A stretch of 60,613 nt of DNA from Planctomycetaceae bacterium (GCA_003233175.1 QIKY01000238.1:1-60613); one strand, 5' to 3'; numbered from the stretch's first letter, positions 51,873-60,613 are shown. The notes: generated from the sequence alone by a model not told the origin. A program made the numbers and translations.

Positions 51873-53078
51873 ATGGATATCCACCAACTGACGCGAGCCT
51901 TGCACATCAAAAACGATTCGAAAATTGTGATGCTCGTGTCCGATGGCCTGGGCGGCCTGCCTCTCGAACCGGGCGGGCTGACCGAACTCGAGACCGCGAA
52001 AACGCCGCATCTCGACGTCTTGGCGGAGCGAGGCGTTCAAGGGGGGAGCATTCCCGTACTGCCCGGAATCAGCCCCGGAAGCGGCCCGGGCCACTTAGGA
52101 CTCTTCGGCTACGATCCGCTGCAATACGTGATCGGTCGCGGCGCGTTGGAAGCCACAGGCATCGGGTTTGAACTGCAGCACGGCGATGTCGCGATCCGCT
52201 GTAACTTTTGTACGCTCGACGCGGCGGGCGATATTTCCGATCGGCGGGCGGGTCGGATCCCGTCGGAAGAAAGCGCGCCGCTGGTCGAGAAACTGCGCGC
52301 CGTGAGCATTCCGAACATCGAGATTTTCGTCGAGCCGGTGAAGGAGCACCGTTTTGTGGTGGTGCTGCGAGGAGAGGGGCTCGACGGCGACGTGGCCGAT
52401 ACCGATCCTCAAACCACCGGCGTGCCGCCCCTTATTCCGGAAGCTCGCGACGCCGGCAGCGAAAAAACGGCGGAGGTTGCGGCTGAGTTTTTCAAACAGG
52501 CGATCAAAATTCTCGCCGGGCAGCCCCGGGCCAACGGACTCACCATGCGAGGTTTTTCAGCCCGGCCTCATCTGCCCAGCTTCGAGGAAGTTTACGGACT
52601 GCGAGCCGCCGCGATTGCCGTTTATCCTATGTACAAAGGGTTGGCTCGGCTTGTGGGGATGGATATCGTGGGCGCCGCAACCACGCTTTCCCAGCAAATG
52701 GACGTTCTGGCCGAGAAGTGGGCCGACTACGATTTCTTCTTCATCCATTACAAATACACCGATAGCACCGGCGAAGACGGCAACTTTGCCGCCAAGGTCG
52801 CCAGGACCGAAGATCTGGACGCCATCGTTCCGCAGATCACGGCGTTGGATCCCACGGTGTTGATCGTCACCGGCGACCACAGCACGCCCGCCCACCTGAA
52901 AAACCATAGCTGGCACCCCGTGCCGACGCTCTTGGTATCGGACCACTGCCGCACCGACCAATGCCGACAATTCAGCGAACGCGAATCGGTGCATGGCGGC
53001 TTGGGGCAATTTGAAGCCAAACATTTGATGACGCTCGCCTTGGCCAACGCCGGCCGACTGGGGAAATACGGCGCTTGA
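51873..53078 (+). CDS. apgM: cofactor-independent phosphoglycerate mutase, archaeal (ApgM) type
   Basis: The start is ATG 51873 (MDIHQLTRALHIKND), with an AGGAG ribosome site; the frame extends 27 bases further without support. The enzyme interconverts 2- and 3-phosphoglycerate with metal ions. It has the alkaline-phosphatase-like fold: MLVSDGLGGLPLEPGGL at the metal site, PVLPGISPGSGPGHLGLFGYD around the catalytic serine, YVIGRGALEATGIGF, HYKYTDSTGEDGNF and GDHSTPAHLKNHSWHPVPTL. The length (401 residues) is typical. It probably serves glycolysis and gluconeogenesis. Confidence 0.93.
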   Translation: MDIHQLTRALHIKNDSKIVMLVSDGLGGLPLEPGGLTELETAKTPHLDVLAERGVQGGSIPVLPGISPGSGPGHLGLFGYDPLQYVIGRGALEATGIGFELQHGDVAIRCNFCTLDAAGDISDRRAGRIPSEESAPLVEKLRAVSIPNIEIFVEPVKEHRFVVVLRGEGLDGDVADTDPQTTGVPPLIPEARDAGSEKTAEVAAEFFKQAIKILAGQPRANGLTMRGFSARPHLPSFEEVYGLRAAAIAVYPMYKGLARLVGMDIVGAATTLSQQMDVLAEKWADYDFFFIHYKYTDSTGEDGNFAAKVARTEDLDAIVPQITALDPTVLIVTGDHSTPAHLKNHSWHPVPTLLVSDHCRTDQCRQFSERESVHGGLGQFEAKHLMTLALANAGRLGKYGA

Positions 53079-53258
53079 ACGCGACGCGGGTTTCATGCCG
53101 ACATGGGCCGCTTGACTCCCTCGCCTGGACGGGCTTAAACTGGGTGGTTTGCACTCCGCGAGTTGCTGTCGAATTCCTGGCCCATGGCGCCTCCGTGCTC
53201 CGGTTGAACAGGAGTCTGTCGTTACACGCTTTCTTGAACGGAGCGTGGTTCGTCGCGT

Positions 53259-53385
53259 CTGTCGTTTATACACAAATGCAAAGAGACAATGTACGAATGG
53301 CCTTCCAATGCCGTCGATCTGTTCCCGGAATATCCTGTTTCGACGGCCTTGGAAGGCCGTCGTACAACATATGTATAAACAACAG
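53259..53385. mobile_element. 127-bp palindromic MITE with the same Tn5-like ends
   Basis: The ends CTGTCGTTTATACACAAATG (left) and CTGTTGTTTATACATATGT (right, inverted) match those of the 463-bp element at 32379-32841. The interior is a 28/27-base near-perfect inverted repeat (GTACGAATGGCCTTCCAATG and its complement), so the whole element would form one long hairpin. No 9-bp duplication is evident at its borders. It stands between apgM and purA, and a transcription-stop role is possible. Confidence 0.7.
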
Positions 53386-53444
53386 GTCGCCGCATAAATC
53401 AGGGCGGCCGTTGATCTTTTCCCGATTGGTGTAGGAGCCCTCGT

Positions 53445-54731
53445 GTGGCTGGAACGTGCGTTATAGGTCTGCAATGGGGCGATGAAGCTAAAGGGAAGCT
53501 GGTCGACTTACTCACCCCGAATTTCGATATCGTGGTGCGTTACCAGGGCGGCGCCAATGCGGGTCATACCGTGGTGGTCGGCGAAAACACCTACAAGCTG
53601 CATCAGATTCCCAGCGGTATTCTCAACCAAGGCGTCGTGAATGTCGTGGCGCCGGGCGTGGTGCTGAACCCACGAACCGTGCTGGAGGAAATCGATGGTC
53701 TGCTTTCTCGCGGCCTTCCCCTGGAAGGTCGTTTGATGCTCAGCGACCGGGCGCACGTAGTCATGCCTTGGCATGCCGCCGAAGACGCCGCCTTCGATAA
53801 AAGCACCGCCGATGGTGAGAACATCGGCACCACGATGCGAGGCATCGGGCCTTGTTACCGAGATAAAGTAGGCCGTTCGCACGCCGTGCGTTTGGGCGAC
53901 ATGCTCCGCGATGACTTTCAGCAACGCATTGCCTGCATCGTGGATTTCAAACGCGGTATTCTCGCCGCATTGGGCGGAAAGGACGCCGAACTAGACGCCG
54001 CCGCAATCTTTCAAGATTACCACGCCTACGCCGAGAAACTGAAGCCCTATATTGCCGACACCACCGCCTATCTGCTGGATGCCGTCGAAGACAACAAACG
54101 GCTGCTGTTCGAGGGCGCCCAAGGCGCCTTGCTCGATATTGACCACGGCACTTTTCCGTTTGTCACGAGCAGCAACAGCTCCGGGGTGGGCGTTTCTTCG
54201 GGATCGGGCGTGCCGGCGCGTTGGGTCGACAAAGTGATTGGCGTCATTAAGGCGTATTGCACGCGCGTTGGCGGCGGGCCGTTCCCCACCGAATTGAACG
54301 ACGAAACCGGTGAGCACATTCGCGTCGAGGGCAATGAATTCGGCACCACCACCGGCCGCCCGCGGCGCTGCGGCTGGTTCGACGCCGTCGCGGCGCGATA
54401 CACCGCCCGACTCAGCGGCGTCGACTCGCTTTCCCTCATGATGATGGACGTATTGAGCAAACTGCCCGAAATTCAGGTTTGCACCAGCTATGAAATCAAC
54501 GGCGAACGAACCCAGCAATTTCCCAGCCATGTCGACGACCTGCGCAGCGTGAAGCCGGTCTACGAAACACTTCCCGGCTGGCGCGAAGACGTCACCGGCG
54601 TGCGGCGGCTGGAAGATTTCCCCAAAGCCGCTCGTTCTTACATCGCTCGGCTCAGCGAATTGGTGGAGCAGCCGGTTGCATTTGTTTCCGTCGGACCCGA
54701 CCGCGCACAAACCGTGTTTGTCGAAAAATAG
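53445..54731 (+). CDS. purA: adenylosuccinate synthetase
   Basis: A 428-residue enzyme joining IMP and aspartate with GTP in AMP synthesis. The start is GTG 53445, with AGGAG 7 bases upstream. It has the family's [43 protein letters not shown], the [20 protein letters not shown] loop and [21 protein letters not shown]-terminal [14 protein letters not shown] is also typical. The first residues correspond to the catalytic Asp13/His41 region of the E. coli protein. It is single, with non-coding spacers on both sides. Confidence 0.97.
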   Translation: MAGTCVIGLQWGDEAKGKLVDLLTPNFDIVVRYQGGANAGHTVVVGENTYKLHQIPSGILNQGVVNVVAPGVVLNPRTVLEEIDGLLSRGLPLEGRLMLSDRAHVVMPWHAAEDAAFDKSTADGENIGTTMRGIGPCYRDKVGRSHAVRLGDMLRDDFQQRIACIVDFKRGILAALGGKDAELDAAAIFQDYHAYAEKLKPYIADTTAYLLDAVEDNKRLLFEGAQGALLDIDHGTFPFVTSSNSSGVGVSSGSGVPARWVDKVIGVIKAYCTRVGGGPFPTELNDETGEHIRVEGNEFGTTTGRPRRCGWFDAVAARYTARLSGVDSLSLMMMDVLSKLPEIQVCTSYEINGERTQQFPSHVDDLRSVKPVYETLPGWREDVTGVRRLEDFPKAARSYIARLSELVEQPVAFVSVGPDRAQTVFVEK

Positions 54732-54963
54732 GATGCTTCAGGAAACTTTACCTTCTAACACAACTTGGTAGGTCAGCATCAAACTCCGTGTTTGAAACGC
54801 CAAACAGGGGTTATGTTAGGAGCTCTTCGGGTCGTTCGAACAATGAGCGTCGCTTTCCTCTGCGAAAGGCGCCTATAAGACACTTGTTCCTCGAACGCTC
54901 CTTATTCAAATTGCCGGCGGTTTTTCCAGCGAACGCCACGCGCGTAATAGTAGAAGGACGAAC
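54732..54963. other. spacer before riboflavin synthase, no FMN riboswitch seen
   Basis: The 232 bases hold no gene and no recognisable FMN (RFN) element. GCGAAAGGCGCCTATAAGAC (54862-54881 onward) is a copy, with a few changes, of the repeat block at 48257-48285. Nothing else stands out. Confidence 0.5.
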
Positions 54964-55575
54964 ATGTTCACAGGACTCGTCGAAACCCTGGGCGCGGTTG
55001 TCTCGATCGAAGACCAACCTCCCGGCGTGCTACTCACGATTGCAGCCGGCGCCATTGCCGAAGCAGCGGCCATTGGCGATAGCATTTCGGTGAACGGCTG
55101 CTGCCTGACGGTCGTCCGCCGCGGGGGCGATGGCTTCAGTTTTGAAGCGGGCGAGGAAACGCTCCGTCGCACCAACTTGGGAAAACTTTCCTCGGGGAGC
55201 CGCGTCAACCTAGAGCGTTCCTTGCGTTTGGACGACCGCCTGGGCGGCCATTTCGTTTCTGGACACATCGACGGCGCCGGCCAACTTATCGAGAGAATCG
55301 ACGATCAAGATTGGTCAACCTTCTGGTTTGCAGCGCCGCCGCAATTGATGCGCCAAATGGCCGAAAAAGGTTCGATTGCCGTCGACGGCGTCAGCCTGAC
55401 CTTGGTCGACGTGCAAGACGACCGCTTCAGCGTGGCGCTGATCCCACACACTTTGAACGTCACCACGCTGGGCGCGCTGCGCGTGGGCGATGCTGTCAAT
55501 CTAGAAACCGATATTCTGGCCAAGTACGTGCAGCGGCAACTGGCGTACGGCGACGCGGAAACGGAAAAGAAGTAG
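54964..55575 (+). CDS. ribE: riboflavin synthase, alpha subunit
   Basis: A 203-residue enzyme that dismutates two 6,7-dimethyl-8-ribityllumazine molecules to riboflavin. It starts MFTGLVETLGAVVSIED, the invariant N-terminus. It consists of two lumazine-binding beta-barrel repeats: NGCCLTVVRRGGDGFSFEAG plus SGHIDGAG in the first, and VDGVSLTLVDVQDD with HTLNVTTLGALRVGDAVNLE in the second. The length is typical. It is convergent with dprA, and an 18-bp tandem duplication lies between their stops. Confidence 0.97.
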   Translation: MFTGLVETLGAVVSIEDQPPGVLLTIAAGAIAEAAAIGDSISVNGCCLTVVRRGGDGFSFEAGEETLRRTNLGKLSSGSRVNLERSLRLDDRLGGHFVSGHIDGAGQLIERIDDQDWSTFWFAAPPQLMRQMAEKGSIAVDGVSLTLVDVQDDRFSVALIPHTLNVTTLGALRVGDAVNLETDILAKYVQRQLAYGDAETEKK

Positions 55576-55579
55576 GGTG

Positions 55580-55615
55580 GTTGCTGGCGAGATTGCAGTT
55601 GCTGGCGAGATTGCA
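55580..55615 (+). repeat. 18-bp perfect tandem duplication
   Basis: GTTGCTGGCGAGATTGCA occurs twice in direct succession (55580-55597, 55598-55615), 5 bases after the ribE stop and just before the dprA stop. Confidence 0.9.
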
Positions 55616-55620
55616 AAAGT

Positions 55621-56724
55621 TCAGCGGCGAGTCACGAAATTCCCGCTCAGGCGGCGGATCAGGCTTCGCATTTCCAAGGCGCTGATCGTGGCCAACACGC
55701 GGTGAACGGTCGAGGTCGGTTCGTTGTCTACGGCGTCGAGCACTTGGCGCTCTTGTTCGTTCAGAGCGAGTTCACCCACATGCTTCACTTCGCCGCCGTC
55801 GGCGCGCTCGGCGGGCGCCGCCAAAGGTCCCAACTCTTCGAGAATGTCATCGATGTTTTGCACCAGCTTGGCGCCGTCGCGTATCAATTGATGGCAGCCT
55901 CGCGACATCCGGCTATCGATAGGACCCGGCATGGCAAACACTTCCCGCCCCTGCTCCATGGCGTGCCGAGCCGAGATCAAGGCGCCCGAACGCTCCGCCG
56001 CTTCCACCACCAACACGCCCAAACTCAAACCCGTAATGATGCGGTTCCGCTGCGGGAAAGAGCCGCTCAAGGGCGGACTCAAAGGATGCGTCTCACTCAC
56101 CAGCGCGCCGTGCGCGATGACCTCGTCGGCCAGTTTTTTGTGCTCGGGAGGATAGATTTGCAGCACGCCGCTGCCCAACACCGCGATCGTTCGCCCGCCG
56201 GCTTGCAGCGCGCCGCGATGGGCGACGCCATCGATGCCGCGCGCCAGTCCGCTCACAATCGTGAGGCCCGCGCGCGCCAGCCCCGCCGCCAAACACTCCG
56301 CCTGCCGCCGTCCATACGCCGTGGGATGCCGCGTGCCCACGATCGCCACGGCGAGCGCGTCGCGGGGCGTCCAGGCGCCTCGGCAGTAGAGCACTCCGGG
56401 CGGATCGTGGATTTCCTTGAGCAACGGCGGCAGGGAGTCGTCGATGTCGGTGAGCAGAGCCACGCCTTTGTCGGCGCACAATTGCAAGATGGGCGCGACA
56501 TCGATTTCATCGCGCGCCGCGACAATATTTCGGCACAGCTTCGCGCCCACGCCCGGCAAACCTTGCAAGGCGTTGGGGGAGGCGTCGAGCGCGGCGGAAG
56601 GATCGCCAAATCGCTCCAGCAAAACCTGGCGAATGCGCGGCCCCACGCCTGTTACGAGCGATAGCCGCAGGGAATCTTCCAAACGCTGATCAGAGGATTG
56701 CGAACCTGACTCCGACACAAACAC
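55621..56724 (-). CDS. dprA: DNA-processing protein DprA
   Basis: A 367-residue protein. DprA binds single-stranded DNA and loads RecA during natural transformation. An N-terminal helix-hairpin-helix-like domain (about residues 15-75) precedes the Rossmann DNA-binding core. Core motifs are VGTRHPTAYGRRQAECLA, VSGLARGIDGVAHRGAL, IAVLGSGVLQIYPPEHKKLA, FPQRNRIITGLSLGVLVVEA and GREVFAMPGPIDSRMSRGCH. A C-terminal winged-helix domain (after residue 315) completes the usual order. Its presence suggests DNA uptake or RecA loading ability, though no other competence gene is nearby. Confidence 0.95.
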   Translation of the reverse strand: MFVSESGSQSSDQRLEDSLRLSLVTGVGPRIRQVLLERFGDPSAALDASPNALQGLPGVGAKLCRNIVAARDEIDVAPILQLCADKGVALLTDIDDSLPPLLKEIHDPPGVLYCRGAWTPRDALAVAIVGTRHPTAYGRRQAECLAAGLARAGLTIVSGLARGIDGVAHRGALQAGGRTIAVLGSGVLQIYPPEHKKLADEVIAHGALVSETHPLSPPLSGSFPQRNRIITGLSLGVLVVEAAERSGALISARHAMEQGREVFAMPGPIDSRMSRGCHQLIRDGAKLVQNIDDILEELGPLAAPAERADGGEVKHVGELALNEQERQVLDAVDNEPTSTVHRVLATISALEMRSLIRRLSGNFVTRR

Positions 56725-57482
56725 ATCCTCGCCTCAGGAAGATTCAGAAACACGACGCCGATCAGCCCCGCCAGCAAACATGCATTCTCACCGCGGGCGG
56801 CGGAAGATGCAAATCGGCGGGAAGCGAAAACTCGCCGGAGGTCTGAAACCCAAATGAGCGAACACTCAGTAGTTCCAAGTTTGGCCGAATTTCGTTGGTC
56901 GCCGCAAGGCGAATACCCCGCAGGGGTTGTATATCATAGCCCAGGGTAAGCGGCGTTGCCGCGCTACCCTGGGACACCGATGATTCGAAACAGGCAGAAC
57001 TCCGCAGGGGTTCCACAATGTGAAACCTCACAATTCCTCGCTGCCTTGACGACTGTGCTACCCCCGTGGGGTTGGGCTTGGTTTTCGATATCAACTATCC
57101 CACCGCGAATAACCGATATACGGATACGAAGACGGGAAACGCAGGTCGCCAAGAGGCAGAGGGCCGCAGAGAAGAACGAAATGACGAAAGGCAAGAAAAT
57201 CAAATCTCGGCGATGTTCATCGGCTGTGCGATTGCATTGCATCGTCAACTTGAGCCGAGATGATTGGCGCCTGCCCTCTGCGCCTTTGCGTTCTCCGCAT
57301 TGAAATGCCCGCCTGGAAACCGTCGAACAATATCTGAACTTCCGCCCAGGGCGTGTGGAATTGGGATCGCAAACTGTCCGACAGATCAAAATCCGTGAGC
57401 GGCTCGTAAATCCTCATCCGCCGCTGAGCGTACTTCTCCACCGGCGCTTCCCGCCCAATGCGCGCAACTCCCATTCGCAGGA
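56725..57482. other. repeat-rich spacer, no credible gene
   Basis: This 758-base gap has an AGCCCAGGGTAAGCGGCGTT-type palindrome at about 56938-56975 and a later GTTCTCCGCATTG and CTCTGCGCCTTTGCG block (about 57266-57300). Both look like dispersed repeats of this phylum. The frames that run through it (for example 56762-57094, minus strand) are built from these repeats and have no protein-like motif. Confidence 0.5.
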
Positions 57483-57947
57483 CTACGGCTTGATCTCGAA
57501 AATGGCTTCGATTTCAACGGGTATTTTTCCCGGCAGCGAACCCATACCGATGGCGCTGCGCGCCGCCACGCCATGGTCGGCGCCAAAAACGTCGGCAAAC
57601 AATTCGCTGCAGCCGTTAATTACGGCTGGATGGTTTTCAAAATCGGCCGTGCTATTAACCATGCCCAACACCTTGATCAGCCGCACGACGCGGTCAAGGC
57701 TTCCCAAATGAGCCTGTAGCGTGGCCAACAGCGCCAAGCCGGTTTGACGGGCGGCGTCGTAGCCGAATTGCTGATCGACATCATCGCCAACGCGGCCTTT
57801 CAGCAAAGTGCCGTCCGCCAGCAGCGGTCCATGCCCTGAAAGATACGCCAAGTTGCCGATAACAACCACCGGTTTATAGACGCCCATCGGCTTCGGAGCG
57901 GGCGGCAATTCCAAGCCAAGTTCCTTGATTTTTTGCTCAGCGCTCAT
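57483..57947 (-). CDS. RidA/YjgF-family protein
   Basis: I start at ATG 57945-57947 (MSAEQKIKELGLELPPAPKP), giving 154 residues; the frame runs 400 bases further without family content. The RidA fold is seen in GVYKPVVVIGNLAYLSGHGP, DARQTGLALLATLQAHLGSL-like residues, VVRLIKVLGMVNSTADFENH and GVAARSAIGMGSLPGKIPVE. RidA proteins remove reactive enamine/imine intermediates; other branches have different roles. This one has the SGHGP rather than the SGQIP variant, so it belongs to a divergent subgroup and its activity is uncertain. Confidence 0.87.
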   Translation of the reverse strand: MSAEQKIKELGLELPPAPKPMGVYKPVVVIGNLAYLSGHGPLLADGTLLKGRVGDDVDQQFGYDAARQTGLALLATLQAHLGSLDRVVRLIKVLGMVNSTADFENHPAVINGCSELFADVFGADHGVAARSAIGMGSLPGKIPVEIEAIFEIKP

Positions 57948-58108
57948 TCGTTCGCGACTCCTAGGTGATCGGTTCCCGCTCGGGTGCGGTAAAAGAATAC
58001 ACGGTGTGAGAAGGGCAGAATACCAACTTTTACGGCCCACCGCGATGCGGCCAAACCGGGCGTTGGAAAAAACGCACGCCGTTGGCGCGTTCCTAATACC
58101 GCGTTCTG

Positions 58109-58510
58109 CTACGTTTGCCCATCTGATGGATAAACTTGGGCGGGGTCGACCAAACGCTCGGCGACAATCTGCACGCCGTTTTTGTCGACGCGGCGAAAAA
58201 AACACGATTTGTAGCCCTCGTGGCAAGCCACGCCCGCCTGCCGAACGCGAAGCAGAATTGTGTCGGCGTCGCAGTCGAGAAACACGCCCTCCACCTGCTG
58301 CACGTGTCCGCTCTGTTCGCCCTTCCGCCAGAGGCGTTTTCGGCTGCGGCTCCAATACACGGCGCGGCCGGTGCGCAGGGTTTCCTCATACGCCTCGCTA
58401 TTCATATAAGCGAGCATCAGCACCTCGCCCGAATCCGCGTCTTGGGCGATAGCCGGCAAGAGGCCGCCGCCGGCTGCGAAGTCGGGCCCCGAAGTTATTT
58501 TTTTTGACAT
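58109..58510 (-). CDS. hisI: phosphoribosyl-AMP cyclohydrolase
   Basis: I start at ATG 58508-58510 ([15 protein letters not shown]), preceded by GAGGG. The product has 133 residues, close to stand-alone HisI. It opens the adenine ring of phosphoribosyl-AMP in histidine synthesis. [34 protein letters not shown] and [20 protein letters not shown] are the conserved blocks. The final cysteines ([12 protein letters not shown]) bind zinc and DxD binds magnesium. No hisE is fused to it. The HisN-like phosphatase occurs about 8 kb away. Confidence 0.95.
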   Translation of the reverse strand: MSKKITSGPDFAAGGGLLPAIAQDADSGEVLMLAYMNSEAYEETLRTGRAVYWSRSRKRLWRKGEQSGHVQQVEGVFLDCDADTILLRVRQAGVACHEGYKSCFFRRVDKNGVQIVAERLVDPAQVYPSDGQT

Positions 58511-58882
58511 TGCCCTCAATCCTCGAACACTCCGCGGGAGAAAACCGCAATCGGCCTGGAAATCGCTGTGATTCGCCCAATCGGCAAAGCTGGCCGGGCA
58601 ACCATTATAAACCCGACCGACCGACAAAAATCATGCACGCGCCGCCCCCACATCGGCGCCCGAATGATCCGCGCCGACCGCACCAAACGCGTAACAGGCC
58701 GCTTCAGCGAAGTTTTGCTGCTTGCGGCGTCTATCGACCGATGATTCATGCAGCGAGTATACCGTAAGCGAGGGCTGCTGTTGTGCCCCTTGCGATTCTG
58801 ATCGATCATGCGTTGGTTCGGCCCAAGATGACGGTCGGGCGGAAACCAACCGTTCGGACCCAACGTGAGAAAGGGATCTGCC
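58511..58882. other. spacer between divergent hisI and GT2, no gene seen
   Basis: The 372 bases between the two divergent starts must contain both promoters, but I recognise no box with confidence. Reading frames here overlap hisI or have no protein-like content. Confidence 0.4.
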
Positions 58883-59506
58883 TTGAATTGCACCCTCAGT
58901 ATTATTTTGCCGGTCCATAATGCGGAGCAATCGCTTCATTCCCGCGTGGCCGAGCTGCTCGAGTTGTTGCCCGAAATGTCGGACCGATTTGAAATTCTCA
59001 TCGTCGACGACGGCTCGACCGATCATACCGGTGACGTGGCCTGCGAATTGATGCGCCAATTCCCTCAAGTGCGCGTGCTGCACCATCGCATGCGCACAGG
59101 CATCGCCCGATCGACCCAACTCGGTTTGGAACAAGCACAGGGCGATATCGTATTCGTACACGACGAACGCACGCCGTTTCGGGAAAGCGACCTGCGCAGC
59201 CTCTGGGCGATGCGGCACGATGAGCAACTCGTCATGGCCCGCGCCGACCAACAGCCTCGCCCCATCCGACCCGCCTTGATGCGGCAACTCATGGCGTGGG
59301 GAGCGGCGATTGAGCAGCTTTCCGCCCAGCAGGGTGAATTCGGCGGCATGCAGATGATTCGCCGCCGCGCGATCGACGAACTGCGCCAACAGCCCCGCGC
59401 CCAAGACCAATTGACGCCCTCCATGACCCGCACCGACGCCGCGCCGAACGCCGACCATGGCTTGGATTTTCTCGCGCAATTGCGGGAACTCGCCGTTGGC
59501 GAATAG
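58883..59506 (+). CDS. short GT2-family glycosyltransferase
   Basis: The best start is TTG 58883, with an AAAGGGA ribosome site 6 bases upstream; the listed frame reaches back to a GTG at 58865. The product has about 207 residues. It has the GT-A core: CTLSIILPVHNAEQSLHSRV, FEILIVDDGSTDHTGDV, then QGDIVFVHDERTPFRESD, with the metal-binding HDE in place of DXD. The catalytic region ends early, so it is shorter than typical GT2 enzymes of 250-330 residues. Function uncertain. Confidence 0.8.
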   Translation: MNCTLSIILPVHNAEQSLHSRVAELLELLPEMSDRFEILIVDDGSTDHTGDVACELMRQFPQVRVLHHRMRTGIARSTQLGLEQAQGDIVFVHDERTPFRESDLRSLWAMRHDEQLVMARADQQPRPIRPALMRQLMAWGAAIEQLSAQQGEFGGMQMIRRRAIDELRQQPRAQDQLTPSMTRTDAAPNADHGLDFLAQLRELAVGE

Positions 59507-59578
59507 CAGCGCCGCGTGGGAAGCTGACTCTCAGTGACGGTGGTTGCCTGCAACACGCTACGGCGCTGTAGCGCGAGC

Positions 59579-59644
59579 GCCGTTGGAGTTCACGCTTTAG
59601 CGTGCGTCCGACAAAAAGCACGCTGAAGCGTGAACTCCAACGGC
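59579..59644. repeat. palindromic repeat, same family as 36819-36891
   Basis: Arms 59579-59604 and 59619-59644 (beginning GCCGTTGGAGTTCACGCTTT) pair at 25 of 26 positions. The arms share GCCGTTGGAGTTCA with the 36819-36891 repeat, the inner bases differing by a few compensating changes. It follows the GT2 stop. Confidence 0.85.
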
Positions 59645-59711
59645 GCAGTCGAAGACGGTTCCTTTTTTTTCATTGCGCCGTTAAGTCTCGCGACGCACGG
59701 CGGTTTTGAAG

Positions 59712-60521
59712 ATGGTAAAAGACTTTCCATTTTCAAAAATGGGTTCCGCAATGATTGATCGCATCGGACCAACCCGCCGACCAAACGCCCGCGCTCGCGG
59801 ATACCACCAGTGGCGTTCGTTGCTGTTCATGCATTGGCCGGTTTCGGTCGAGACGCTGCGGCGGCTGACGCCCGCCTCCTTGGATCTCGACCTGTTCGAC
59901 GGCGTGGCGTACGCGGGCATTGTTCCGTTCGCCATGCGGGGAGTGCGTCCTCGCTGGTGGCCAAACGGTTTGTCGTTTCAGTTTTTGGAAACCAACGTGC
60001 GTATTTATGTTGTCCACGACGGCCGGCCGGGCGTCTATTTTCTTTCTCTGGAAGCCGCCTCCAGCTTGGCGGTTTGGACGGCAAAAACCTTCTGGAGCTT
60101 GCCCTACTTCCGGGCCGATATGAGTGTTGCGCGCCAGGGCGACGTCATGCAATACCACTCCCGCCGGCGCCACGGCGGCGTGCAACACGACGTGACGTTT
60201 CGCATCGGCGAGGCGCTTGCTCCGACCGACCCGGCGTCGTTGGAGTTTTTCTTCCTCGAACGATACTTCTTGTTCGTGGAGCACGCCGGCAAACTGCACG
60301 CCGGGCAAGTTCACCACGCGCCGTATCCTGCGCATCGGGCCGACGTTTTGGAAATCCACGATGATCTCTTAACCGCAGCCGGGCTCACAGCAGCAACCAA
60401 CTCTCTTGCAGCAACTGAGCCTCGTGCAGCAACTGAATCCAGCCTCCGCGACCGCCCACCGGCTTTCGCCCACTACTCGCCGGGCGTCGACGTCGAAGTG
60501 TTCGACCTACACGAAGTTTGA
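59712..60521 (+). CDS. DUF2071 family protein
   Basis: The start is set at ATG 59712 (MVKDFPFSKMGSAMIDRIG), giving about 269 residues; a later ATG at 59751 is possible. The DUF2071/YqjF-like body has WRSLLFMHWPVSVETLRRLT, PFAMRGVRPRWWPNGLSFQF, VRIYVVHDGRPGVYFLSLEA and FFFLERYFLFVEHAGKLHAG. Its function is unknown; it resembles acetoacetate-decarboxylase-fold proteins. The last 45 residues contain short Ala-Thr-rich repeats (AATNSLAATEPRAATES) that look like an expanded, non-conserved tail. Confidence 0.85.
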   Translation: MVKDFPFSKMGSAMIDRIGPTRRPNARARGYHQWRSLLFMHWPVSVETLRRLTPASLDLDLFDGVAYAGIVPFAMRGVRPRWWPNGLSFQFLETNVRIYVVHDGRPGVYFLSLEAASSLAVWTAKTFWSLPYFRADMSVARQGDVMQYHSRRRHGGVQHDVTFRIGEALAPTDPASLEFFFLERYFLFVEHAGKLHAGQVHHAPYPAHRADVLEIHDDLLTAAGLTAATNSLAATEPRAATESSLRDRPPAFAHYSPGVDVEVFDLHEV

Positions 60522-60613
60522 GTTCGTCGTGGCCCGTTCGCGGCGGGTCGTGAAGCGTGTCTTCGATGATTCGAACCGCCTGATGCCACGACGATCATTC
60601 GTTCGACTCGCGT

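Noticed and set aside
53250-53394. 9-bp target duplication around the 127-bp element
   Set aside because: The flanking 9-mers (TCGTCGCGT and GTCGCCGCA) do not match.
54732-54963. FMN riboswitch before riboflavin synthase
   Set aside because: None of the conserved RFN blocks could be found.
56762-57094. A 110-residue minus-strand frame after dprA
   Set aside because: It is built from palindromic repeat sequence and has no recognisable protein feature.
1-60613. CRISPR array, rRNA operon, integrase or phage genes
   Set aside because: No regularly spaced repeats, rRNA-like stretches, integrase or phage-structural frames were seen.

Overview
The window looks like a chromosome segment from a planctomycete, most likely of the Pirellula-type order. 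The evidence is a DUF1549/DUF1501 gene pair, a many-EF-hand lipoprotein, an archaeal-type phosphoglycerate mutase, a thioredoxin-fold protein without its cysteines, and gene spacers full of long palindromic repeats. No 16S rRNA or other marker is present, so this placement rests on gene content only.

Left half (1-31829, all on the minus strand): one large surface- or exopolysaccharide locus. In transcription order it starts at 31829 with a membrane O-antigen ligase/polymerase-like protein carrying a TPR tail. Next come a Wzc-type tyrosine autokinase, a CpsB-type phosphatase, a WecA/MraY-type initiating sugar-phosphate transferase, a NusG/RfaH-like elongation factor and a Wzm/Wzt ABC exporter. 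After these lies a long string of modifying and assembly genes: a nitroreductase, a pyruvyltransferase, about ten glycosyltransferases, two GDP-mannose 4,6-dehydratases, an FkbM and two other methyltransferases, an acyltransferase, a second polymerase-like membrane protein and a CapA-like protein that runs off the left edge. Many neighbouring genes overlap by 4-35 bases, which indicates translational coupling. The locus also carries two scars: a truncated GT2 copy and a truncated asparagine synthase.

Boundary (31830-33250): mostly non-coding. It holds a decayed reading frame, a 463-bp non-autonomous transposon whose 19-bp inverted ends resemble those of Tn5/IS50 and which is flanked by a perfect 9-bp target duplication, then tRNA-Val(CAC) with a strong terminator and a good promoter for the next operon.

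Right half (33247-60613): mixed-strand, mainly housekeeping genes. They include a dolichol-phosphate-mannose-synthase-like GT2, a remote BshC-like protein, a solute-binding lipoprotein, an MFS transporter, a TIM-barrel isomerase, an orphan DNA methyltransferase, Nif3, a class IV aminotransferase, the EF-hand lipoprotein, the DUF1549/DUF1501 pair, an Rrf2 regulator, a HisN-like phosphatase, ApgM, PurA, riboflavin synthase, DprA, RidA, HisI, a short GT2 and a DUF2071 protein. Spacers here hold at least six palindromic repeats, several in convergent positions where they may act as terminators. Two families occur twice in the window.

The most noteworthy observations are the Tn5-like MITE and its 127-bp relative at 53259-53385, a 34-nt motif shared by the leaders of the NusG-like gene and the autokinase gene, and the mixed export logic of the polysaccharide locus (ABC exporter plus autokinase plus two polymerase-like proteins, no flippase seen).
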